64,000 bases of DNA from Gigaspora rosea (Eukaryota > Glomeromycota > Glomeromycetes > Diversisporales > Gigasporaceae). Below the pieces are notes generated by a model that ran no database searches, was not told where the DNA came from, and saw only the letters and a program-made list of their open reading frames with translations. Shown here one piece after another: positions 33,781 to 44,497 of this stretch. The stretch lies in assembly GCA_003550325.1 (NCBI GenBank), contig QKWP01001175.1:20035-84034 (forward strand). Reading direction: 5' to 3'. The number at the start of each line of letters is the position of its first letter. Position 1 is the stretch's first letter. A program made the translations under genes and the position numbers.

Positions 33781-33881
33781 AAAGTAAAATAAAGTTGTGG
33801 CAAGACTGCCGAATTTTAAAAAAAAAACCGATAAGAGCAAGGTCTCACCATTAATATCAAAAAAAAAATTAATTATTAAAC

Positions 33882-34123
33882 CCAAAAAAAGCTACAGGCC
33901 TCAGAACCAAGTCAGTGAATCCCATATTGAGAATTACTTGATAAGGGAGGGAGATGAATTCTGAATTGGCAGGTCACATACAGGTGCCTTGAGTAACTGG
34001 GTGAGCTGTAATTTAATTGTAAGATACAAATACTGAAAATAGTAATAGTATTAGATAATGTAACTATTTTTTATAAATAAAAGTATGGCATGATCGCCAA
34101 TTAAAAAGCAAAAAAAAAAAAAA
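33882..34123 (+). mobile_element. LINE 3' end fragment, second family
   Basis: Contains AAGTCAGTGAATC, GAATTGGCAGGTCACATACA and ATGGCATGATCGCCAATTAA, with a poly(A) end at 34110-34122. The order agrees with the fragment at 25400-25700. It directly follows the target duplication of the full-length LINE. Confidence 0.6.
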
Positions 34124-34541
34124 CCAAAAAAAGCTTTGGACAATTTTGGATATTTGGATATTTTTAATATAAACAAGAATTAAAAAAGGCTATAGTGTAG
34201 ATTATTGTAGCATGTGCATCAAAACAAATATGAAAATATAGCTATTTTTAGTCATACAAATAAATAAACAATTACTAAACAATATACAATAAACAAGTAA
34301 ATATTAGAAAATGCTTTAATATACTTTATAAAAAAGTCTAAAAAAAAAGTTTGTAAAAATAAAAAGACTAGAAAAATACAAGAATATTTTTACTAATACA
34401 AAAAAAAAAATATAGTAGCAAATACAAGCTCTAAAATATAAAGTAATATCTAAAAATAAAAAATATAACTAACTAGTTTGGATTAAATAATTAAAAATAT
34501 AGTATATCTATTTTAAAAGTTATAAAAATATATAACTATAC
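34124..34541. other. AT-rich spacer
   Basis: A-rich sequence with no coding frame and no recognised repeat ends. Confidence 0.5.
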
Positions 34542-35383
34542 AGGACCCCTGAATACTGATATATTATATATATAAACCTTCATCTTCAAATCTTATATAG
34601 GTGTACAAAAAAATTTTATTATGAAAGTATACATTGGCTTAAAGCTATATATTTAATGTATAACAGAAGTTTAATATAAGTTTTCTATACTTTAATAAAG
34701 TGTACAATAAAGCAAAATTTATTATTAAGCTAATGTACGATAAAGATTTAAATATTTAAGTTTGCTTTTTGGAATTTTTTGAATATTTTCTCAAAATTTC
34801 ATTCTGATCTTGCTTGTAATTTATATTTATTCATTTTTTATTCAAAACTTTTTAGAATACATATTTTCATATAGAATTTACTAATTTCTTCCTATTGTCT
34901 AACTGCCTAGAATTATTTATGCTAATTTATATATTACCTTCTAAATAAAATATGCCATCTTTGTTAGGGTTAGGATTAAAGTTAGTAGATAATATTATAC
35001 AGTATTAAAATTTTGCAAGAAAATTTTTTTATTAGTATATAAAAGATGATTTCTTAAACAAAGTTTTGTGATAAGTGAGACTTTTCAAAAAAAGCAATTG
35101 TTGTTTTAATCATCACATTATATCTGAGCTTGCATTCTGATTGGCCAATAACAAAAATTAGTAGAGAAATTAGTATACCTCTCTTATATACTGTATGATA
35201 TACCAATTCAATATAATTAGTAAGTGTACACCAATCTTTTTTTTATAATATTAATTAAGTGTACGTCAAAGGTCAAGCAAATTTGCTATCAAAAAGCTCA
35301 TTTTTGTACACAAATGAACAAACATTTTTAAAAATTTAGTTTGAGTATACGACAAAGGTTTTTTGCATATATTCAGGGGTTCT
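34542..35383. mobile_element. 842-bp TIR element with 8-bp TSD (hAT-like)
   Basis: The terminal repeats AGGACCCCTGAATACTGATA and (minus strand) AGAACCCCTGAATATATGCA are flanked by the perfect 8-bp duplication AACTATAC at 34534-34541 and 35384-35391. Subterminal words GTGTAC and GTATAC followed by an AAAG run recur near both ends, as in hAT elements that use such repeats for transposase binding. A TTAGGGTTAGGATTAAAG tract lies at 34964-34981. No transposase frame. Confidence 0.82.
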
Positions 35384-35391
35384 AACTATAC

Positions 35392-35822
35392 TTGTTGACC
35401 AAATCTGAACAAATCCCAAATCTCTAAAAATGGTTGCTATTTATAAAAAATTAAATCAAACAAATAAACTTAAAATTTTACAAATATATAAAGCATAGTT
35501 AATTAAAAAAAAATTTATAGTTTTTTTTCATTTTAATAAAAACATATTTTAAATTTGGTATAACAATAATAATAACGATCTATTATTAGTACAACTAGTT
35601 AAATTGATATAAATTAACCAATTATATGAACACTTTTCTATGGATTTGTAGTAAAAATCAACAACTAAATTTCTAATTTTAAAAAGTAAATATTGACAAA
35701 AATTTTATTAAAAAATATTTGCTTTATATAATAGTATCATTAAATCATTTTTGCAAAAAATACATAAGCTTCCTTTTAACTAATTATACTTCATATTATT
35801 TATAGCTTTAAAAATATATTTA
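35392..35822. other. AT-rich spacer
   Basis: No gene or terminal repeat seen. Short AT-rich words only. Confidence 0.5.
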
Positions 35823-35985
35823 ATTTATTTAAACAAAGATTATTAATAAAATTTTTGAGCTATAAGTTTGGCCAAACCCTTTGGATTTGTTTATTTTAAG
35901 TTTATTTAAAGTAAACAAACCCAAAGAGTTTGGTCAAACTTATAGCTCAAAAATTTTATTAATAATTTTTGTTTAAATAAATTAG
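35823..35985. repeat. 163-bp palindrome
   Basis: Arms of about 75 bp pair around position 35905. The left arm has TATAAGTTTGGCCAAACCCT and the right arm has GTTTGGTCAAACTTATAGCT, with AAAATTTTTGAGC words outside. It could form a strong hairpin. It may be the remnant core of an older foldback element. Confidence 0.8.
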
Positions 35986-36016
35986 ATAATAATATACTTG
36001 TAAAATTTTAAGATTA

Positions 36017-36543
36017 GGGGGCATCCATAAATAACGTTATGTACCCCCTCATAGTAGCGTTGGACCCCCCCCTACTATATAAAAAAATTTTCAAAATCCG
36101 TATGTTTATATATAACATTTTACAAAAACTTGAATATATTGTGGCACAGTAATCCGATTTGGATGATTTAGATACCATTCGATTCGTCTCAGTGAGACGA
36201 ATCCAATGGTACCAAAATCATTTCATTTGGATTACTGGATCAATAGTTATTCACAAAAACATTGATTTTTTGGTAATTTTATAAGAAAACACAATAACCA
36301 ATAGTATTTAGCCAATAAAATTTGATCCAGTAATCCAAATGAAATGAAATTAGTACCATTCGACTCCTCTCACCGAGACGAATCGAATGGTACCAAAATC
36401 GTTAAATTTGGACCACTGGATCAATTTTTAGCCAATTTTTTCTAAAACAATTACGTTATATTTTTTTGACCACCTCCTACTTATTGAAAAAAACGTTATC
36501 GTTCATCCAACCCCCTCTTGTATAACGTTATTTATGGATGCCC
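36017..36543. mobile_element. Harbinger-like MITE, GGGCATCC family (copy b)
   Basis: The terminal repeats GGGGGCATCCATAAATAACG and (minus strand) GGGCATCCATAAATAACGTT are flanked by TTA at 36014-36016 and 36544-36546. Two inverted modules, each centred on a GAGACGA palindrome (36185 and 36370), are joined by ACCAATAGTATTTAGCCAAT. The inner flanks read GGTACCATTCGA. The element is close in sequence to 43691-44219 and non-coding. Confidence 0.9.
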
Positions 36544-36553
36544 TTACCATTGA

Positions 36554-38229
36554 GGGTATGGCGACTTAGAGAAGTAGATAAGTTGTCACTTTCCAAGCGG
36601 TAGGTCTAGAGTTTGAATCCCACTAGAGATGTTTTAAAAAAATAGGCCTATGTATCAGTAATATTTATTCGACGATTGGTTGGGTATATTACCTATAGTT
36701 TTAGTATTACTATTTTGAAATAGAAGCTCTTAGGCAATCCAAATCCAAGGAACCAGAATAATTGAAACCTGTTTGGCAAGACCCGAACAAGGAGGTAGTG
36801 AAGATCTTTAACAATACTACAGATACCAGAATTTGAAACCAAAGAACTGGATGCATACTCTAAGCCAAGAAGGGTTTACCAATCTGGCCGCCGGAATCAT
36901 ATTGAAGGAAAAAGTTCTATGCTGCAGAATTAGAAACCAAGAAAAGTAAACTGAAAAGGCACCTAAAGCCAAAGTAAAACAATCTATCTGAGCTAACTGG
37001 TTTGGTAGTTTGGAAGGGATTAGTTATAGGACTAGTTGATATGGGTATCGAGATAGAATGAACCTTGCAAGTGCACAAATACTAGAATTGTGCAGTTTAA
37101 TAGTTTGCCCTAACTGCTAGTGGTAGCTTTAAGTTACTGCAAAAGGTATTCAAAGCCTAATTGGAAATGCATAGGACATAGAAAGATTAGAAAGTACATA
37201 CTATACCTCCCCTAGACAATCTAGTTAGGGATAGTAAATAACTTTAAATGATCCGAATGACTCAAATAACAAATAACTAGTCATTGGTTATTTTATAGCT
37301 CAAATGACTTAAGAAGATCATTTAACTCTAGTTAATTGATTATCTAATAACTTTTAGCCAATCATAATTGATTGTTGTTCTCTGTAAAATGAAATATTGC
37401 TAAATGCTATTCAATAAATATTATTATATGTGATAAATGGCTAATGATTCCAAATGATCAATCTTTATTCGATAAATGAGTGGTATTGTATTTTGGCTAA
37501 ATAATTAAGTCATTTACTATACCTGTTGTATATTGACAATCCGATTGAATTATAACAGGTATAAAGTAATTAAGAAAAAAAACACTAAACAAAAGATAAT
37601 GTATTTACTTTTTTAAAAAAAAGTTTGTGAATAATTTACCGATTACAAAATTATATTTTAATTTACAAATGGCATGTCAATTAATAATCAACGTGATTGG
37701 TAGGATATTAACTATATATAAAATGGCCTAATGACCAAACGGCCTCGGTCATTTGGAAATGATCATAGTCATTTGGTCACAAGTCATTTCCAAATAACTC
37801 AAAATTTGAATAACCTCAAATGACCGGTTATTTAGAGATCATTTGAGATCATTTGAAAAATTAGCAAATGACAAGATTATTTACTATCCCTGAATCCAGT
37901 AGTATAAGAACCCTACTGGATTATTTATAGAATTAGGACACAAGTAGTATAGCAGATGTCAACCTGGATGGTCTTCAATTAAAGCAGTACAAGGTTATAT
38001 GCTGGTGTAATTGTAGTAGGTGATATAGGATGGGAACATCAGAGAGTTTAAATGAGTAATCTTCTAGTTAGATTACAGGTATGGTATATAGTGTAGACCT
38101 TTGGGCAGACTACTCAATAGGTGACCAAAAGTTGCACATGTAGCTATATGTACACTTATTAACCAGAAATATATTATCAAAATCTAATAAAATCTGCCTT
38201 TACATGATATTGCGGAAGGGAAAAAAAAA
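36554..38229 (+). mobile_element. Long tRNA-headed SINE, split by hAT-like MITE
   Basis: The head GGGTATGGCGACTTAGAGAA (36554) and B-box-like GAGTTTGAATCCC (36610-36622) begin the element. The body contains GATTGGTTGGGTATATTACC and CAATCCAAATCCAAGGAACC, and the tail contains CAGAGAGTTTAAATGAGTAA, CTTTGGGCAGACTACTCAAT and a poly(A) run at 38221-38229. A 667-bp MITE lies at 37226-37892. Without it the SINE is about 1.0 kb. No conserved open frame. Confidence 0.82.
37226..37892. mobile_element. 667-bp hAT-like MITE
   Basis: The terminal repeats TAGGGATAGTAAATAA and (minus strand) CAGGGATAGTAAATAA are flanked by AATCTAGT (37218-37225) and AATCCAGT (37893-37900), an 8-bp duplication with one mismatch. 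The inside is packed with the short word CATTTGA/TCAAATG and its neighbours AAATGATC and AATGACT on both strands, the kind of subterminal repetition seen in hAT elements. No transposase. Confidence 0.88.
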
Positions 38230-38298
38230 TTACTATAGATTTTCAAAAATAAGCTATTCTAAAAATAGGCTATTTTCTTATTTTTTAAAAAATTTTTA

Positions 38299-38375
38299 AG
38301 GGTGTGGCGACTTAGAGAAGCTGTTTGGTTGTCACCCCTCCAAGCGGCAGGTCTAGAGTTCAAATCCCACTGGAG
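38299..38375 (+). promoter_or_regulatory. tRNA-derived SINE head with A and B boxes
   Basis: A-box-like TGGCGACTTAG at 38305-38315 and B-box-like AGTTCAAATCC at 38357-38367, spaced 41 nt apart. The longer spacing fits descent from a tRNA with a long variable arm (Leu or Ser type), though the anticodon region is too diverged to name. The same head occurs at 43149-43225, 36554-36630 and, reversed, 6395-6467 and 25075-25146. Confidence 0.75.
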
Positions 38376-39598
38376 ACGAATTGGAAAATAGGTTTGTATT
38401 ACGGTAACATTTGTTCATCGATCGGTTGGGTATATTACTTGTAACCTTGGTACCACCATCTTAAATGGGAGCTTTGGCGTAGTTGTATAAGTTATACAGA
38501 CAAATCCAAGGGACCAGAACAATTGAAACCCATTTGGCAAGCCCCGAGTGGAGAGGTAGCTGGACTTACGATGGTACCAGGTAAAAGAATCTCAGCGGGG
38601 ACTGACCGGAAATCTGGACGGGCAAGAGCCCCTATGTCAAAGGGGGCCCACCAACCTGGCCGCTGGAGTCGCACCAGAGAAAAAGATCATGTGTTATAGA
38701 AGCATGAACCAAGGAAAGGGAGACCTTAGGCATCTAAAGCCTGGCAGACCGATCCTTCCGGGCCAACTGGATTGGTAGTCTGGAATGACTGGGAAAAAGA
38801 ATCCAAAAAGGGACTGACCGGATACTGGGGTTTAGTGAACTTCGCAAGGGCAGATGAAACTGACCGACCAACAAGAAGTGGAAGCATGGAGGTATGTATT
38901 TGTCAAAGCCCAACGGAGCTCTGGGTGCACCCATATGAAAGTCTTAGGGCGTTAGGAGGAACTGGAACTACCAGCAACAGGTATAGCTGGTATAAGTGCA
39001 TGTAGTGGTACAAAAGTTGAATTGGCCGAGCCTCATAATGCCATCCAACTATATCAGGGACTGGAAGCTTCTGGCGAAACATGCCTGGGTACTTGTCACC
39101 ATAGCAGGAAGTACAGTCGTTTGCACATTTCCGAATTCAGAACGTTAAATCCTGGGTTCCCAAGTCGCAGGAAAATTAGCTAGTTGTAGCAGCATGCAGG
39201 CTTGAGATACTTACCCAATATGGTAGAGGCAGCTGCATGGTTTGAGATACGAACTCCCGAGAAGTACGCTAGTAAAGAAACGGGTATACCAATTTGGAAG
39301 CAGCAAGCGCCTACCTGGAATTACATACACCAAATTGGGAGTAATGATAGTAGAAAATGTGGGTAAAGTGGTGGACATGTGAACACTAACTGTTGGTTGG
39401 GGAAAAGGGATGTCCAAAAACCAGTCTAGCTGTATAAATGGGAATATGGTAGGCTCTGGTAGGTTTAGGTTATGGATAAAATAGTCCAAGTCTCGACACT
39501 TAGTAGGTAGTATAATAATTGTAAGCAATATATTGTAACGATTAATATACACTCAATAAAGTTAGAGGCATGACCTCACCTTAACAACAAAAAAAAAA
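38299..39598 (+). mobile_element. Long tRNA-headed SINE, best-preserved copy
   Basis: It begins GGGTGTGGCGACTTAGAGAA and ends in a poly(A) run at 39590-39598. The flanks TTTTAAAAAATTTTT at 38284-38298 and 39599-39613 form the target duplication. The head folds like a tRNA with A box TGGCGACTTAG (38305-38315) and B box AGTTCAAATCC (38357-38367). The body is about 1.2 kb and less AT-rich than its surroundings. It contains ACCAGAACAATTGAAACCCA, TTTGGCAAGCCCCGAGT, CAACCTGGCCGC and, near the end, ATGACCTCACCTTAACAAC, shared with the 5382-6467 copy. Antisense open frames at 38492-38934 are not conserved. It is transcribed probably by RNA polymerase III from the head, and needs LINE proteins to move. 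Confidence 0.9.
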
Positions 39599-39613
39599 TT
39601 TTAAAAAATTTTT

Positions 39614-40846
39614 TAGCAATTGCTATATATAAAAATCCAAATTTTACTAAATAAACTTTTATTATTCAGAACAACAAAATATACCTATTATTGGGAAATT
39701 TTACTAACAAATATGAATTAATATTTAGCTTTTAATCAATATTTATTATTTGTATTTTAATAATAAAAATTAATAAATTTGTTATTACTTAATATATATT
39801 AGAAATCGATATAATTTGATTAGTAGATATATATTGATAAAAATATTAGTAAATTGACTCGATTATATTATGCTTGATCATTGATCAATTTAGATCAATA
39901 ATCAAGCACCAATTAATAGGCTCAAGCAACAATAGATTAATCAATGATTGATAATGCTAATCAATCAAATAAGTATTGTATTGATTAATTAGAATTTTTT
40001 AACATGATTTTACCTGAGATATTATTTAATTTCTGATCTATTTGTCTAATATTAATATTTCATATACCTAAAAATTTTTGATAAAAACATTGTAATTATT
40101 AATATTGAGTGCATCGTATTAGCCTTTTATTGTGTGAATACAATTTCAAAAAGAGATATAATTTTATAAGATTGTATTACCTTATTATTTTTAATATATA
40201 TTTTTTAACTGATAAATATAATATAATCGATCAATGATTAATTTAATGATTGATCAATTATATTCACTTGAGCTCATAATTATATGCTTGATCGATTATA
40301 CTTGATCAAACATATATTCTTGATTTTGATCGATTAAAAAAATTTTTTTCAGGTCAATCATCAATTAATAATTTTTTTGCCAAGTTAATTCACTAGAAAA
40401 TATATTTATCAATAGTGAACCAAATCAATTTTAAAAATTCAACTTGACTAAGTTGATTTAAGTTAATTATTTATTTTAATTTTTAGCTAAAATTATTTTT
40501 TTTTTTAAAAAATATAATTATATAAAAAAATGCACTAATCATATCACATATTATTTAAGTATATCCTATGCTTGTACAGTATATAGTATATATATAGCAT
40601 ATATATAAATAGTGTAAAAAAAAATCAATGTTTGTTAAGCATATATATGTACTACAAATTTGAGCTTTATTTATTTCAAAAGAAACTAATCAAATTTTAT
40701 TTTAATAAAACTAGTAAATTGACCCAAGTGTGTATTACTTGGATTACCTGTTGGGCATGGGTGGCCCAGATCAGATAGTGACAAATCAGGTGAAAACAGG
40801 TAAATTAAACCATGGATTGACCTACAGGTAACCTGTGGGTTGACCC
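39614..40846. mobile_element. AT-rich TIR element (39847-40393) and flanks
   Basis: Imperfect inverted ends TAGTAAATTGACTCG at 39847 and (minus strand) CTAGTGAATTAACTTG at 40393 bound a 547-bp stretch. It is filled with TTGATCAAT / TGATTGATCAA words on both strands (39860-39970 and 40220-40390). A third copy of the end word, CTAGTAAATTGACCCAAGTG, is at 40709. Flanking sequence is AT-rich without genes. From 40740 an older repeat with GGTTGACC and TAGGTGATCTGTGGG words begins. Confidence 0.45.
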
Positions 40847-41552
40847 CAGTGTTCCGCAAAACTGAACTGATACCCGAACTTGAACCCGAACCCGCTCGTT
40901 CGGGTCAATTTCGGTTTTACGATTTTTAGACCAAGTGATTACGGGTTTTAGATACAGGTACCCGATTAACTCGCATAAACCTGCATATATTAATCACCTG
41001 GCCTTGAATGAATAGAAATTTAAAAATTCAAGAAATTCTTTGCACTCCCATTTCGACACCTTTTTTTTTATATAACTTATATATACATGTATAATTTTAA
41101 AACACGTCATATAAGCATACTTGCCTACCTTTCGTGCAAATTAACATTTATACATATAAAGCTTTCCCAAGTTTTTGTTAAAAAAAGCACAAATACACAT
41201 TCTCCCTTTAGCATGGCAAACGTTACAAATTTCATAAATATCTATATAGATGACCCTTTCCTATTAGACGATAATATCTATATGAATGATTCCCTTATTG
41301 AAGCGGAAAGTTCCCCATATTAACGAATCTGATAACCTGGAAACCAGTAACTCCTCTATAAGCAATAAGACTTAAGCTTTATTATAATTTCAGAATTTTT
41401 GGTTGGGTGTATAAAATCACTTAATCAGGTCCTGGTTTGGGTTCGGGTTTTGATAATACAGTTCCGGGTTTGAGTACTGAATCGAATTGAATTTTTGATT
41501 CAAGTCCAGTTTTGCACAAAACCCGGGCCGAACCAGACCGTGTGGAACACTA
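40847..41552. mobile_element. 706-bp hAT element with perfect 8-bp TSD
   Basis: The ends CAGTGTTCCGCAAAACTGAA and (minus strand) TAGTGTTCCACACGGTCTGG are flanked by GTTGACCC at 40839-40846 and 41553-41560. Subterminal ACCCGAAC / GTTCGGGT words recur at both ends (40870-40910 and 41425-41530). A TATA-like stretch (41070-41090) precedes a short open frame at 41087-41323, whose later part MANVTNFINIYIDDPFLLDD starts at an in-frame ATG (41213). This could be the remnant first exon of a transposase, but I cannot confirm the family. Confidence 0.85.
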
Positions 41553-41594
41553 GTTGACCCATTGGTGATCTATAGGTTGACCTACATCAGCAAA

Positions 41595-41835
41595 AATATA
41601 TATGCGTAAACTTTTGCAAGTTTTTACGATATATAAAAAAATCATAAACTTACGTAAACTTTAGCATAATACTATGTAAGTCTTACGATGTGTAAGAAAA
41701 TCGTAAATTTATGTAAAAATTTTACATAAATTTATGATTTTCTTATATACTGTAAAACTTATGTAGTTTTAGCCTAAATCTTTTATGTAAGTTTATGGTT
41801 TTTTTATATACTGTAAAAACTTGCAAAAGTTTACA
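41595..41835. repeat. TTACGTAAACTT palindrome
   Basis: A self-complementary block centred near 41715, with outer words GTAAACTTTTGCAAGTTTTT and TTGCAAAAGTTTACAC and inner ACATAAATTTATGATTTTCT. It lies at the left end of the composite element, with related sequence at its right end. Confidence 0.7.
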
Positions 41836-42059
41836 CTAAATTTTTTACAATTTTTTTATGAACCATAAGAAATCGTAAATTTACGTTAAATTTCTTACAT
41901 AAATATTTGAACCCTTTCAAAATATTTTAGAACTAGAAAACCAAGCTAGATCAATAGATCTGTAACCTGGATTGTGCATTGGACAAATTTTTCAAAATAG
42001 TTCGAAATAGTTCAATGAAGTTCAAATTCTGTACTACAAGATCAGATTAGATCTTTTGT

Positions 42060-42960
42060 TTATAATTAGATTTTCTATTTTGTTTTTTTCACTTTTTTGT
42101 TTTTTATTTTTTGTTTTTGTTTGTTTTTTTTGTTTTTGTTTGTTTTTTTCATTTTTTATTTATTTTTTTTAATTTTTTTATTTTATTTTTATTTCGGCAC
42201 TTTACAAGAAAAACAACCAACTTTTCGAAACCTTGCGCATGCAACTATGATTTCTAACACTTTTAAGAACACACCCTTAGCAATTTTTAAATTTTCAAAA
42301 ACGCTTTTTTAAAAATAAGTGCAAGTTTTCGCAAGCTTTCGCAAGTTTTTGCAAGTTCTTACAAGGTTTCGCTTCATTTAGTTTTTCATTTCATGTTATT
42401 TGTTTTTGTTTTTTTGGTTTATTTAAAATTTTTTTATTAATTTTTTTATTTCGGCACTTTGTGAGAAAAACAAACTGCTTTTGAAACATTGCACATGCCA
42501 ACTACGACTTTCGATACTTTCAAGAACACATACCAGCAATTTCTAAATTTTCAAGAACACTTCTTTAGAGAAATGGACACAAGTTTTTACAAGTTTTTGC
42601 AAGTTTTTGCAAGTTCTTGCAAGGTTTCGTTTCATTTATTTTTGCATTTCGCGTTTTTTGATTTTGTTTTTTTGGTTTATTTTTAAAATTTTTTTATTAA
42701 TTTATTTTATTTCGGCACTTTGCGAGAAAAACAAACCGTTTTAAAACATTGCGCATGCCAACTATGACTTTTGACACTTTTAAAAACACACCCCCAGCAA
42801 TTTTTAAATTTTCAAAAATGCTTCTTTAAAGAAATGTGTACAAGTTTTTGCAAGGTTTCACTTTGTTTTTTTTTTTGTTTCATGTTTTTGTTTTTGTTTT
42901 TTTTGGTTTATTTTTAAATTTTTTTTATTAATTTATTTTATTTTAGCACTTTGCGAATAA
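42060..42960 (+). repeat. CACTTTGCGAGAAAAAC satellite, copy B
   Basis: Four tandem units anchored by TCGGCACTTT at 42194, 42451, 42712 and 42944 (last one variant), giving periods of 257, 261 and 232 bp. Each unit has the same order: CACTTTGCGAGAAAAACAAAC, ACATTGCGCATGCCAACTA, AGCAATTTTTAAATTTTCAA, GCAAGTTTTTGCAAG, then a T-rich linker. Related sequence is at 18260-19310. Phe-rich open frames inside are low-complexity artefacts. Confidence 0.85.
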
Positions 42961-43690
42961 TAAGTATATAGGGCTAGTTTTTTGTATACAGTAATAGAAT
43001 TAGATGTGATGAAGTGTGAAAGTAGTTTAAAATATTTGTAATAATGTAAAAATAATACATAATATATAATAAAATATGTAATATTAATTAAAAATAAATA
43101 TTTAATAAATGTAAAATATAATATATAATAATAATAAATAAAAAAATAAAGCGTGTGGTGACTTAGAGAAGTTGGTAAGTTGTCACCCCAAGTAGCAGGT
43201 ATAGGGTTCAAATCCTACTGGCGACGCTTTTGAAAAATAAGATCTGTGTTCTGGTAACCGTTTCCTGTTGATCAGTTGGATACATCACCTTTAGTCCTTG
43301 GTAACCATCTCGAATAGGAGCTTTTGGGCAAAGTTGTGTTTTGTGACACAGATAAATCCAAGGAACCAGGGAAACAGAAACCCATTTGGCAAGACCCGAG
43401 TAAGGAAGTAGCAAAGTTCTTCAATGGTGCTACCAAAACTGGAATATTGGACCGGAGCTGAAAAACCAGACGTTGACCTCAGGGACAAGGTCTACCAACC
43501 TGGCCGCCAGATTGGGTACTAGAGGAAAAGGACCTATGTTATAAAAGTAGGTCCAGGAGAAAAAAACCATAATGGCACCTAATGCCGGGTAGATCAACCC
43601 TTTCAGGCCAACTGAATTGGAAGTCAGGGAAAATAGTAAAGAACCGGTAGGAAAGTGATGGTGGGTACCAGGGTTGGAGTGAACCTTATA

Positions 43691-44219
43691 AGGGGGCATC
43701 CATAAATAACATTATGTACTCCCTCATAGTAGCACTGGACCCTCATAAAAAAATTTCAAAATCCGTATGTTTATACAATATATAAAATTTTACAAAAACT
43801 TGAATATATTGTGACACAGTAATCCGATTTGGATAATTTAGGTACCATTCGATTCATATCAGTGAGACGAATCCAATGATACCAAAATCATTTCATTTGG
43901 ATTACTAGATCAATAGTTATTCACAAAAAACCATTGATTTTTTAGTAATTTTATAAGAAAACATAATAACCAATAGTATTTGGCCAATGAAAATTGACCC
44001 AGTGATCAAAATGAAATGAAATTGGTACCATTCGACTCCTCTCACCGAGACGAATCGAATGGTACCAAAATCATTAAATCTGGACCACTGGTTCAATTTT
44101 TAGCCAATTATTTCTAAAAAAATTATGTTATATTTTTTTGGCCCACCCCTATTTATTGAGAAAAACGTTATCGTTCATCCAACCCCCCTCTTGTATAATG
44201 TTATTTATGGATGCCCCCT
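43691..44219. mobile_element. Harbinger-like MITE, GGGCATCC family (copy c)
   Basis: Terminal repeats GGGGGCATCCATAAATAACA / GGGGGCATCCATAAATAACA (minus strand) lie between TAA trinucleotides. It has the same two inverted modules as copy b, with GAGACGAAT palindromes near 43865 and 44050. It is inserted in the SINE, so it is younger than that copy. Confidence 0.9.
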
Positions 44220-44497
44220 AAGGGCAAAAGTAGGTAATGGTATCGGTTGCAAGGTATCCCCTGACTGCAAGTTGCTTGCCTCGGTGAATGCGTAAGTTAC
44301 TGAAGTGTAAATAATATCTGTATGGGACAGGGACTGCTCTACCAAGTGTACCGCAAGGATAAATTAGTTCTAAGGGGATGTAGTTAGCATCCGGGACTGT
44401 CTTCGACTGACTAATGTATCGAAGGGCTTACTAGTAATCACAAGTAGGATTGACATGTGATGCTTGGACCAGAGGGTTTAAATAGGCAATCCCTAGT

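Larger units (their letters stand above)
26914..33867 (+). mobile_element. Full-length LINE with 14-bp target-site duplication
   Basis: A complete non-LTR retrotransposon bounded by ATTAATTATTAAAC at 26900-26913 and 33868-33881. The 5' UTR is only 18 nt, ORF1 is intact, and ORF2 follows with one base between the ORF1 stop and the ORF2 ATG. The 3' UTR begins near 33300 and contains GCAGGTCACACTTAGGTA and GGTCTCACCATTAATATC, then a poly(A) tail at 33858-33867. A truncated SINE is inserted in the 3' UTR (33507-33780). The combination of APE endonuclease, RT, RNase H and a C-terminal CCHC is seen in fungal Tad-like and I-type LINEs. The exact clade cannot be set by eye. Confidence 0.9.

Noticed and set aside
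38492..39552. Open frames on both strands in the 38.3-39.6 kb SINE
   Set aside because: Not conserved in sister copies at 5382, 24099 and 43149. The less AT-rich sequence simply has fewer stops.
42097..42686. Phe-rich open frames
   Set aside because: They are translations of the T-rich linkers of a tandem satellite, with the period not preserved in one frame.
43149..43225. tRNA gene candidate
   Set aside because: A and B boxes are present, but the acceptor and anticodon arms are not intact and the sequence continues into a SINE body with a poly(A) tail.
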